Of a DNA stretch of 38,335 bases, positions 1 through 7,836 are shown piece after piece. This DNA is from an uncultured Planctomycetaceae bacterium. GTDB taxonomy: Bacteria > Planctomycetota > Planctomycetia > Planctomycetales > Planctomycetaceae. The notes under the pieces are model-generated. The model was not told the origin of the DNA, did not search any database, and worked only from the letters and a program-made list of their open reading frames with translations. Where the stretch lies: the NCBI GenBank assembly GCA_903924405.1, contig CAIYBH010000269.1, forward strand, positions 1 through 38,335, in the 5' to 3' direction. How positions within the stretch are numbered: position 1 is the stretch's first letter; every line of letters begins with the position of its first letter. Both the position numbers and the translations under genes were made by a program.

Positions 1-329
1 ACGCCGATGCAGACGAAGCCGTCGAAGTCGATGGTCCAGAGATGGATGAGGAAGCGGATGACGCTTCCGAGGTTGACGCTCCGGTGACGGAAGTTGACGC
101 CGATGCAGACGAAGCCGCCGAAGTCGATGGTCCAGCCATGGACGAAGAAGCCGATGACGCTTCCGAGGTTGACGCTCCGGTGACGGAAGTTGACGCCGAT
201 GCAGACGAAGCCGTCGAAGTCGATGGTCCAGCCATGGACGAAGAAGCCGATGACGCTTCCGAGATCGACGCTCCGGTGACGGAAGTTGACGCGGATGCAG
301 ACGAAGCCGTCGAAGTCGATGGTCCAGAG
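1..329. repeat. 96-bp in-frame tandem repeat
   Basis: Units begin with ATG-GA(T/C)-GA(G/A)-GA at 42, 138 and 234, exactly 96 bp apart, with a diverged fourth unit starting at 330. The array runs off the left edge. Each unit encodes 32 residues of the acidic protein. Copies differ only at a few positions, which points to recent expansion or homogenisation. Confidence 0.93.
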
Positions 330-1763
330 ATGGATGAGGAAGTTGATGAAGCTCCAGAGGTTGACACACCGGCGGATACTGAGGAGCCCGGCGACACGGA
401 CGCTCCGGAGAGCAACAATTCAGGGCTCACCAAGTCACCGCCTGACGCTGCTACTCTGGCGGCGAAAGCGGCTGAGAAGGCTGCACTACTTGGAAATAGA
501 AGTGCACCCGAAGAAAAGGATGAACTCCTTGGCAATCGAACTTCACCGGACGACAAAGATGATGTCCTTGGAGATCGAACATCCACGATTCTTGACCCCA
601 TCGCGATTGGCGAAGCAGAAGAGCAGGACGAGGCTGCTGAAGTGGACGCTCCGGTGATCGATGAGGAAGCGGCTGAGGCTCCGGAAGTCGATGTTGTGGT
701 CGTTCCGGATGTGGTCGACGAGGCTGCTGAAGTGGACGCTCCGGTGATCGACGAGGAAGCTGCTGAAGCTCCGGAAGTCGATGTTGTGGTCGTTCCGGAT
801 GTGGTCGACGAGGCTGCTGAAGTGGACGCTCCGGTGATTGATGAGGAAGCTGCTGAAGCTCCGGAAGTCGATGTTGTGGTCGTTCCGGATGTGGTCGACG
901 AGGCTGCTGAAGTGGACGCTCCGGTGATCGACGAGGAATCCGCTGAAGCTCCGGAAGTCGATGTTGTGGTCGTTCCGGATGTGGTCGACGAGGCTGCTGA
1001 AGTGGACGCCCCGGTGATTGATGAGGAAGCTGCTGAAGCTCCGGAAGTCGATGTTGTGGTCGTTCCCGATATGGCCGATGAGGCTGCTGAAGTGGACGCT
1101 CCGGTGATCGATGAGGAATCCGCTGAAGCGACTGAAGTAAATGCACCGGTTGAATCGGAAGAGGAAGATGGTGTCGATCCGCAGCCGACCGAACCGACGA
1201 CCACATCACTCAGAAAAACGGCACTGACTGCCCAGCAATTGGCCGCCAGGGCTGCTGCGAAAGCGGCATTGTTGGGGAATCGAAGGTCGAGAGTGATCGA
1301 TTCCGTAGCCCCCAATAACAAGCCAGCCACGGACGCCAATGAGGCTCATTCGGAAGCACCTGTTGGACGTAGTCCTTTGAAGAAGGTGGCACCGGACAGT
1401 AGCGTCACGGCGGCAAAGTCCGCGGAGAAGGCGGCGTTGTTGGGTAACAGGAATTCGAAAACGACTGGCTCGATTGCTTCGGCCAAAGTGGCCCCTGCTG
1501 AGGTTGAGGAATCGGTGGTTGTCGAGACTGTGATCACAGAGCCACTGGTGATTGAAACTGTGTCAGAGGCTCAGACTGACACCGCTGTTGAAAAAACAAC
1601 AGTTGTGAATGGAAAGGGCGGGCTTCGGTCTGCTCGAAGCTCTGTGAAACCAGCAGCGACTCCGGGTAAGACCGGTGTCAGCACCGGCAAAGGGGCTTCG
1701 GGATCTGGTCGAGCCAGGAACTCTGCCTATCGCGGGTTGACGCGTCCGCGAGGAGAGCAGTGA
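3..1763 (+). CDS. Acidic tandem-repeat protein with KAALLGNR modules (5'-truncated)
   Basis: The reading frame is open to the left window edge, so the true start lies outside; the ATG at 42 is internal to a repeat. The visible part is about 586 residues. It has an N-terminal block of 32-residue Asp/Glu/Ala/Val repeats and a second block of 30-residue repeats containing EVDVVVVPD. Three basic amphipathic modules, each ending in KAALLGNR, lie between or after the acidic blocks, encoded near 424-501, 1207-1284 and 1373-1451. The C-terminus is Gly/Ser/Arg/Lys-rich and ends in TRPRGEQ. No signal peptide, membrane segment or catalytic domain is visible in this part. I do not recognise the family. 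The alternation of acid repeats and basic modules suggests a binding or scaffold role, for example for nucleic acid or basic proteins, but that is inference. A strong terminator follows 72 nt after the stop. Confidence 0.8.
   Translation, partial: ADADEAVEVDGPEMDEEADDASEVDAPVTEVDADADEAAEVDGPAMDEEADDASEVDAPVTEVDADADEAVEVDGPAMDEEADDASEIDAPVTEVDADADEAVEVDGPEMDEEVDEAPEVDTPADTEEPGDTDAPESNNSGLTKSPPDAATLAAKAAEKAALLGNRSAPEEKDELLGNRTSPDDKDDVLGDRTSTILDPIAIGEAEEQDEAAEVDAPVIDEEAAEAPEVDVVVVPDVVDEAAEVDAPVIDEEAAEAPEVDVVVVPDVVDEAAEVDAPVIDEEAAEAPEVDVVVVPDVVDEAAEVDAPVIDEESAEAPEVDVVVVPDVVDEAAEVDAPVIDEEAAEAPEVDVVVVPDMADEAAEVDAPVIDEESAEATEVNAPVESEEEDGVDPQPTEPTTTSLRKTALTAQQLAARAAAKAALLGNRRSRVIDSVAPNNKPATDANEAHSEAPVGRSPLKKVAPDSSVTAAKSAEKAALLGNRNSKTTGSIASAKVAPAEVEESVVVETVITEPLVIETVSEAQTDTAVEKTTVVNGKGGLRSARSSVKPAATPGKTGVSTGKGASGSGRARNSAYRGLTRPRGEQ
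628..1137. repeat. 90-bp in-frame tandem repeat
   Basis: Units start at 628, 718, 808, 898, 988 and 1078, exactly 90 bp apart; the last one diverges in its second half. Each encodes 30 residues including VDAPVIDEE and EVDVVVVPD. The array is separate from the 96-bp array in the same gene, although both share a DEA-x-EVD core, so they may descend from a common unit. Confidence 0.93.
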
Positions 1764-1835
1764 TTCAGGGGCGTCCTGAGATTCGATCCGTCCTCCCTGT
1801 GAGGGTATGTTGAAAACTGTGCCAACATGGACCGA

Positions 1836-1870
1836 GAGGCCCGCGACGAAAGTTGCGGGCCTCTTTTTTT
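1836..1870 (+). terminator. Rho-independent terminator of the acidic repeat gene
   Basis: A 9-bp perfect stem (1836-1844 with 1855-1863, GAGGCCCGC / GCGGGCCTC) with a 10-nt loop is followed by seven T residues at 1864-1870. It lies 72 nt downstream of the stop codon at 1763, in the right orientation to end that transcript. Confidence 0.9.
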
Positions 1871-2624
1871 GGTGCGTTGGAAAGGTGCTAAGCGTGGAAA
1901 GAGTTGCGTTTCGCTCCAGCAGCCTATGCTTGCTGGTTTTCCGGCTGCGGTGAGAACAACGTTCTGTGAAGGCTTTTGCAGGTTTCAGGGCCTTGCCGCA
2001 TCGCGGGAATTCCAGAAGGTGCTGGGCGTCGCAAAGGAGAGCAACTGTGCATCGTTTCTCCGTGCGGTGCTGCCTCAAATGTGTAAAGTTTTCTGAACGT
2101 TAGGTGCTGATTGGTGTGAAGCGTTGTTTGCGTTCGGGTTTTTCTGATCAGGCGGGAGTTTTCCAGCGTGATGAGTTTCTGAGTCACCAGGATGAATCCT
2201 GAGTGAAAAACGAGCTGCAAAACCGGCACCAAAGTCACTTTTCGCTGGATTTAAGATAAGAACCTCTTTAGGTCTTGAATTATTCGAGTTTCGAAAATTG
2301 AACGACGTGGAATGGCGCTGTTTTTGCCTTGTAAGACCACCGTCTATGGCTGGTCTTCCCGAGGGAGGACTCAGATTTCCGAGCGTCATTCGGTCAGTTC
2401 GTGTGTGTGTTGCCCGTACTTCTGGCGGAAACCAGGCAACCGACACGGCTTGATGATGAGGGCGTCGCAGAGATGTGGTTCCAGGGGGCATTCCAGTCTG
2501 GTTTGGCGAGCGGTTTTTCATTCAGTTTTGGGAAGGCAGCGACATGTCGCGTACAGAGATGTATGCCTCCACATCAGCGACGGGTGCGGGGCAAGTGATA
2601 AGACCTGAAAGATGCGGGGGTATT
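1871..2624. other. Intergenic region with no convincing gene
   Basis: These 754 bp hold only short open frames, on both strands, whose translations are rich in Cys, Arg, His and Pro with no domain or good start. The most promoter-like part is an AT-rich stretch around 2249-2300, upstream of the peroxidase gene, but I could not define convincing -35/-10 boxes. It probably contains the promoter and leader of the downstream gene. Confidence 0.5.
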
Positions 2625-5258
2625 ATGAAGATGCTCTGCGGTATGACGTCCGGAGGAAGCTGGATTCGGGGGCTGGGACTGGCAGGGAGGTCGTTGGCGA
2701 TACTGGGTGTTGCAGGGCTTGGCTGTCTGCCTGCTGTTGGTCAGGAAGTGACTCAGGCACCGGCAGTGGAATCAGCGATTCCAACAAAGCCAGGGGATGT
2801 CCTGGCAGTTGAGGGTGTGGGAGGAAACGCGGTAGTACTGGATCCCGACGCGGGATTCGGGAATATCGCTGCGGATAGTTTTTTTGCGGAGTCTGAACAC
2901 CGGGCAAAAGTGACGAACATCCGTGCACCGGGAAAGCTTGGTGGCTGGACGGTGGATCTTGGTGATGTGGGTCTGCACATCAATGATTTTGAAATCCCGA
3001 ATGGTTTTGGGAATGCGGTCGACCTGAACGGAACTCGGTCCGGGTCTATATTCCAGTCGATTCCCGTCAAGGTGGGTGTTCCCTATCGCATTCAGTTCCT
3101 GATGTCCGGGAACTGGACGACCAACCCTGGTCGTCCTCGCACTCTGACCGTTCGCTATGGGAATGAGAAGGCGACCTTCACGGTGAACAAGCCGGCCACG
3201 TGGTCGGTTTCAAACATGCATTGGGAATCGAAGACGATCGAATTCACGGCACAGCGTGATGTGATCGGCTTGCGATTTTCATCGGACAGTGCCGGCATGC
3301 CGGACGGTCCGGTCATTTGTCAGGTTCAGGTGATGTCCCCCCTGACACCTCCGGGGGCGCTCGATTCGATTCCAGTGCCGCTGCCCCCGAATCTTTCCGA
3401 GTTCGTCGTGGATAAGGACAAGGCAATCGCGCTGGGCAAGGCGTTGTTCTGGGACATGCAGGTTGGCAGTGATGGGCGAACAGCCTGTGCGAGCTGTCAC
3501 TGGAATGCTGGCGCGGACATTCGTACGACGAACGGGCTGCATCCTGGTGCTGCAGGCCGCAGTTTCCGGGGCGTAAATAAGACTGTGCACGCGTCGGACT
3601 TTCCGTTCCATCGGTTTGCCGATCCGACGGTTCCCGGGGACAACACTTCGAATCCAATCACATTTGATTCATCAGAAATCTTTGGCTCACAAGGCGTCGT
3701 CACGAAGAACTTTCTGGCCATCAATCCGGGAAGTGCGATTGACTTCGGAGTTGCTGCGGTCAACGAAATCTTCAGCAAGCAGGGTGTGAATACTCGCCAG
3801 GTGACGGTGAGGAACGCTCCTACATCTGTGAATGCGATCTTTTTTGATCGATCATTCTGGGATGGTCGGGCAAACCGCTACTTCAATGGGGTGAATCCTT
3901 TTGGCGAGTTGGACCCCAGCGCCAGTGTTCTGAAAGCAAATGCCGCTGGTGGCGTCGAATCCGTAAAAATCCGTCTGGACAATGCAGCGCTGGCGTCTCA
4001 GGCTGTGGGACCATCGAACAGCGATGTGGAGATGGCGTGGAACGGGCGAGCATTTGCGGAGCTGGCGCGGAAGTTGTTCGCGCTTCAGCCACTTGCTGAA
4101 CAGGCCGTCGCTGTTGATGACAGTGTGCTCTGGGCGTACCGGGATTCCTCAGGAAAAGGGCTGGATCCTTCCCGCGCGGCTTACACGCAGCTGATCCGCG
4201 AGGCGTTTCGCCCGGAGTGGTGGTCTGGCACATCGATTACCAGTGACGGTTACACACAGATGGAAGCCAACTTCTCGCTGTTCTGGGGATTGGCGATCAT
4301 GATGTATGAATCAACACTGATTTCAGATGAGACACCGTATGATCGGTACGCACGCGGAGACGCAACCGCGCTGACTGCCACTGCGAAGGAAGGTCTGCGG
4401 ATTTTCATGCAGGAAGGTCAGTGCATCAATTGCCATCACGGTCCTGAATTCGCAGGGGCGACGGTCAGCACTCTGCGAGGCGTTCTTTCCAGTGACGGCC
4501 TGGTCTCGCTGATGCCGATGCGTCAGGGATTGGCCTTCTATGACGAAGGGTTCTACAACATTGGTGTCCGTTCCACAGCTGAAGACCTCGGTGTTGGTGC
4601 AGCACATCCACTGTTTGGCCCACTGTCTTACAGTCGTCAGGAGCAGGCCGGACGAAATCCGGATCCACAGCACGTTGTTGCACCGGACGCCCGAGTTGCT
4701 GTAGATGGGGCTTTTAAGTCACCGACGCTGCGAAACGTTGAACTGACCGGGCCTTACATGCACAACGGGGGGATGAAGTCGCTCACTGAGGTTGTGGAGT
4801 TCTACACTCGCGGAGCAGACTTCCGTCACGCCAACGTGCAGAACCTGGCACCGGACGTCAGTGGGATCGGGAACCTTCAGGGTAATCCAGCAGCCATCGC
4901 GGCTGTGGTGGAATTCATGGAGCACCTGACCGACCAGCGTGTGAAGTACCAGAAGGCGCCGTTCGACCATCCGGAACTGGTTCTTCCTGATGGCCACGAC
5001 GATGTGGAGAGTCACGTAGCTCTGGACAGACTGTTTTTGTTGCCGGCGACAGGCCGCAATGGTGGAGCAGCTTTGAAGACCTTTGTGGAGGCTCTTGAAA
5101 GCGGCCCGGGTTTGCAGCCCTTGTCAGTGACTCCGGCAACAGCACCAGCTGTTGCGGCACCTGTCGAGCCAGCCGCGGCACCTCCGGCAGTTGAAGCTCC
5201 TGAGGTCGTATCCGCGACGGACGTTGCAGAGATAATTGACCTGCCAGTCGCGCCCTGA
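2625..5258 (+). CDS. Exported choice-of-anchor-C / di-heme cytochrome c peroxidase fusion
   Basis: The protein has 877 residues from the ATG at 2625. I prefer this start over in-frame starts at 2475 and 2544 because it follows a G-rich ribosome-binding stretch and opens a signal peptide: basic start, then a hydrophobic run near residues 20-38 ending in AVGQ. Residues ~70-240 resemble the galactose-binding-like choice-of-anchor C / DUF642 domain, with features such as GGWTVDLG and DLNGTRSG. The rest is a CCP/MauG-type di-heme peroxidase with two CXXCH haem sites, CASCH at 288-292 and CINCH at 600-604, and the family motif MHNGGM with a following FYTRG. The C-terminus is an Ala/Pro/Val-rich tail. 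Family members reduce peroxide or oxidise protein cofactors in the periplasm; the substrate here is unknown. The N-terminal domain may tether it to polysaccharide (inference). Confidence 0.87.
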   Translation: MKMLCGMTSGGSWIRGLGLAGRSLAILGVAGLGCLPAVGQEVTQAPAVESAIPTKPGDVLAVEGVGGNAVVLDPDAGFGNIAADSFFAESEHRAKVTNIRAPGKLGGWTVDLGDVGLHINDFEIPNGFGNAVDLNGTRSGSIFQSIPVKVGVPYRIQFLMSGNWTTNPGRPRTLTVRYGNEKATFTVNKPATWSVSNMHWESKTIEFTAQRDVIGLRFSSDSAGMPDGPVICQVQVMSPLTPPGALDSIPVPLPPNLSEFVVDKDKAIALGKALFWDMQVGSDGRTACASCHWNAGADIRTTNGLHPGAAGRSFRGVNKTVHASDFPFHRFADPTVPGDNTSNPITFDSSEIFGSQGVVTKNFLAINPGSAIDFGVAAVNEIFSKQGVNTRQVTVRNAPTSVNAIFFDRSFWDGRANRYFNGVNPFGELDPSASVLKANAAGGVESVKIRLDNAALASQAVGPSNSDVEMAWNGRAFAELARKLFALQPLAEQAVAVDDSVLWAYRDSSGKGLDPSRAAYTQLIREAFRPEWWSGTSITSDGYTQMEANFSLFWGLAIMMYESTLISDETPYDRYARGDATALTATAKEGLRIFMQEGQCINCHHGPEFAGATVSTLRGVLSSDGLVSLMPMRQGLAFYDEGFYNIGVRSTAEDLGVGAAHPLFGPLSYSRQEQAGRNPDPQHVVAPDARVAVDGAFKSPTLRNVELTGPYMHNGGMKSLTEVVEFYTRGADFRHANVQNLAPDVSGIGNLQGNPAAIAAVVEFMEHLTDQRVKYQKAPFDHPELVLPDGHDDVESHVALDRLFLLPATGRNGGAALKTFVEALESGPGLQPLSVTPATAPAVAAPVEPAAAPPAVEAPEVVSATDVAEIIDLPVAP

Positions 5259-5390
5259 GCGTTCCTTTAGTCTCCGGTTGTTCCGGCAGTCATAATGCTG
5301 GTGCACCGAATACGGTCTCTGTTTTCCCTGAACCGCCTGTGTTGTGCCCGGATCAAACCGGCAGCATCAACCCCGTCGAGCGGGGCACTG

Positions 5391-6782
5391 TTAACGATCT
5401 GAGAGGCCAGCAGCCTGCTGCTGGCCTCTCGGTGTTTCCACCAGGTTCTGTTGAATCAGATTCAGCAGAACATCCTCGAACTGGGCCCATGCGGCATCGG
5501 CTGTTAATTCAGCAGGTATCGCCAATGTGATAATCTGCGTCCTGGTCAGTGAGGCCAGATAGAACTCCAGCGTGCCCTCATTGACGTCCTCCGGGAACGC
5601 AAACTGTTTCAGTTCTGCGGCTTCCGCGACCTGCTGCACCAGCGGTCGACAGCTTTTGTCTGAACCGATGGCGCCGCGTTTTCCGGGAATGGTTCGCAGG
5701 TGGATGACTCGCTGCGGCTTCTGATCCGCCAGCATGTTCAGCAGGAAAGCAACTTCCGGAATGGCTGCCGATGCGGCCGTTCCCGCGCTGGCCGGAAACC
5801 CGCGATTCACATTGTCGCCATTGCCATTGACTGGCTTCAGGATTGCCTGTCCATCCGGATTGAGTGTTCGCAGAAGAGTCGTGCGGAATCCTCCGAGGAT
5901 CAGGCTGTTTTCGTTCAGGTGAGCGGCCAGTCGCTCCGTCAGTTGAATGGCCGCTGGTTCGTGACCGACCGCGCTCCCGACGATGAGTGTATGAAAGCCT
6001 TCCTCACCACTGGTTGCCACTTGAAACGACCGTCCTCCGGCAGTTTTTCCAACGGTTGTCCAGAGCAGGGCACCTGGTGGCTTCATGGCGAACTGCAGGG
6101 GCCCCGAACTCGGGCTGACGGCCGGATCTCCGGGAGGCTTCAGGGTGGCGATTGGAGTGTCTGTGCGGGTTCCGGCATCGGCCTGCGCCAACTGCGGGGT
6201 CTCGGTGGCCGACGTTGTCGGCATGTCTGGCTTTGTCGCAGGTGTATCGGCAGCGACCTGAGCTTCAGAACTGCCCGTGGCTGTTGTCACGGGAGTTGTG
6301 TTCGTGACGCTGGTCGGCATTGATAATGCGCTGTCGGCAGCAGGTGATGCCGAGGCGGTCTGCCTGGCGGAGTCCTGTGGCATCGCGGTATTGGCGGCGT
6401 CGACGCTCACGGCGACTGACGGAGATGCTGCCGGGGGCTGCGCGATGTCAGCGGCAGACACTTCTGTCGGACGATTTTCGAGGGCACTGGAGCTGCCGTT
6501 CGCGCTCCTGACCTCGGGTTTTGTAGACGGCAGGGGTTGTGCAGCGGCGACCTCAGCAGACGCAGCAGCCGGGGGCATATCGAAATCGGGAACTTCGTCG
6601 GACGCGGTGTTGGCTGCCGCGGCCCGGTCAGCCGACTGCAGCGCGGCGAATTGTGCCGTTGTGAGGTTCCCTGTGGGAAACGTCTGTGGCAGTGACTGAC
6701 AGCCGCAGAAGGCCGTCAGCAGCAGTGTGGCGCAGCAGGCGGCGGAACGATTCTGAGCCGTGTGGCGAAGCAACGATGTCAT
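5391..6782 (-). CDS. Lipoprotein-like protein with a degenerate M14 carboxypeptidase-like domain
   Basis: The protein has 463 residues from the ATG at 6782, chosen because GGAG lies six bases upstream and it opens a signal sequence with a hydrophobic run ending in TAFCGC, a loose lipobox. Residues ~35-220 are a low-complexity Ala/Thr/Ser/Pro linker. The C-terminal ~230 residues follow the order of MpaA-like M14 peptidases: GRSFQ, a LIVGSAVGHEPAA strand-turn, LNPDG, NVNRGFP (Arg 327) and VIHLR. The usual zinc motif HxxE keeps the Glu (275), but the His position is Val 272, with a His shifted to 274, so classical zinc binding is doubtful. It is probably an envelope protein derived from a peptidase, possibly a peptidoglycan-binding pseudoenzyme (inference). 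The M14 link rests on motif order only. Confidence 0.68.
   Translation of the reverse strand: MTSLLRHTAQNRSAACCATLLLTAFCGCQSLPQTFPTGNLTTAQFAALQSADRAAAANTASDEVPDFDMPPAAASAEVAAAQPLPSTKPEVRSANGSSSALENRPTEVSAADIAQPPAASPSVAVSVDAANTAMPQDSARQTASASPAADSALSMPTSVTNTTPVTTATGSSEAQVAADTPATKPDMPTTSATETPQLAQADAGTRTDTPIATLKPPGDPAVSPSSGPLQFAMKPPGALLWTTVGKTAGGRSFQVATSGEEGFHTLIVGSAVGHEPAAIQLTERLAAHLNENSLILGGFRTTLLRTLNPDGQAILKPVNGNGDNVNRGFPASAGTAASAAIPEVAFLLNMLADQKPQRVIHLRTIPGKRGAIGSDKSCRPLVQQVAEAAELKQFAFPEDVNEGTLEFYLASLTRTQIITLAIPAELTADAAWAQFEDVLLNLIQQNLVETPRGQQQAAGLSDR
5401..5430. terminator. Perfect 13-bp hairpin between convergent genes
   Basis: GAGAGGCCAGCAG (5401-5413) pairs perfectly with 5418-5430 around a 4-nt loop. 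It lies between the convergent peroxidase gene (stop 5258) and the lipoprotein gene, inside the last codons of the latter (stop 5391). There is no long T tract on either strand, so its role as a bidirectional terminator rests on position and stem strength. Confidence 0.55.
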
Positions 6783-6914
6783 GGAAGACTCCGTGGGGAT
6801 GGAGGCAGGACGACGTGTCAGAGTAGAAAAGAGCGATTGGTGGAGTTTCATCGCTGATTTCCGCAGGGCACTCCACCCAGCTTCGATCAGCATCACTCCG
6901 GTCAGATGCCGTTC

Positions 6915-7598
6915 TCAGCGATCCATTCCGAGGCGGCCACAGAGTTCATGGAATTGCTCCTGAAACTCTTCACTGGAACTGTGCACATGTTCGGCTTCTG
7001 TGATGAACCGCATGTCCTCAATCAGAGGGACGCCTCCGGCCTTCAGAGCCTGCTCGCAGCGGACATTTCGTTTGCCGTAGGCGAACAGCAGCTTATGTTC
7101 ATCGAGCTGAACTTCGAGAGGCATGCCTGGGTTCAGCACCGCGATGCCGCAGCAGCCATCGTCCAGTAACAGATTCTCGTAGTCATAAAGGATGCTCTGC
7201 AAAACCGGCATGTCGATCTGTTCGCGGTAAAAATCGGCATGGTTACCATGATTCTTATCGTGACTCGTTTCCAGAACGACATCGACCGTCTCTCCCAGTG
7301 GTTCCAGCATGGAGAGAAAGGCGTCAAACAACTGTTCGCGAGAGACGGAGGCCATGAGGACGGGGATTCGGGCTCTGGTTTCCTGATCGACATACCACTC
7401 ATGTCGGTACCCGGCGCGTGGAACGATCTGCGGGCAATACGCGGGGCGGATGGCATCGGTCAGCAGGAAGTCACCGTACTGAGCGATGCTCATGTGGGCT
7501 TCCAGTTGCTCCTCCGTCAGGTTTCTGAAGCTGCTGGTCGTACTGGAAGCGGTACCATCGCGATAACCCGACTTCAGAAAGTTTCTCAGGAAACCCAT
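6915..7598 (-). CDS. Conserved-looking protein of unknown function
   Basis: The protein has 227 residues from the ATG at 7598, which has GGAA eight bases upstream; the frame extends further upstream, but that part is compositionally unlike a protein and runs into the divergent gene. There is no signal peptide or membrane segment. The sequence is balanced and globular, with an acidic middle containing ETSHDKNHGNHADFYREQ and a DDGCCGIAVLNP segment. It ends in a Glu/His-rich helix. I do not recognise the family. It is divergent from the transglutaminase-fold gene at 7837, and its stop is 132 bp upstream of the lipoprotein start on the same strand, so the two minus-strand genes may be co-transcribed. 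Confidence 0.75.
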   Translation of the reverse strand: MGFLRNFLKSGYRDGTASSTTSSFRNLTEEQLEAHMSIAQYGDFLLTDAIRPAYCPQIVPRAGYRHEWYVDQETRARIPVLMASVSREQLFDAFLSMLEPLGETVDVVLETSHDKNHGNHADFYREQIDMPVLQSILYDYENLLLDDGCCGIAVLNPGMPLEVQLDEHKLLFAYGKRNVRCEQALKAGGVPLIEDMRFITEAEHVHSSSEEFQEQFHELCGRLGMDR

Positions 7599-7836
7599 GA
7601 CTACTGTTCCGCGCTTGAATGAACAATCCACCCTTCTGTGAGAACTTAGCACTGGAAGTGGCGAACGCGGTTCCAAATTGCCGGAAACGGTAATTTTTGC
7701 GTCCTGTGGTGGATACGGGGAATGGACGTGCCGCAGGAACAACCTGTTCCGTCCGTCGTGAAAACTGATACAATCAGATTCGCTGTCGTAATTCTTCGAT
7801 TCGGTAAGCCCGGACTCCTGCAGCAGATCCTCGTTC

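Noticed and set aside
1..1137. CRISPR or non-coding satellite repeats
   Set aside because: Periods of 96 and 90 bp keep one open reading frame, so they are protein-coding repeats.
451..1209. 252-codon frame on the minus strand rich in Arg, Pro and Gln
   Set aside because: It is the antisense of the repeat arrays; the acidic repeats of the plus strand, with the terminator after them, are the coherent gene.
5700..6323. 207-codon plus-strand frame
   Set aside because: It is antisense to the lipoprotein gene, which has a ribosome-binding site, signal sequence and domain motifs.
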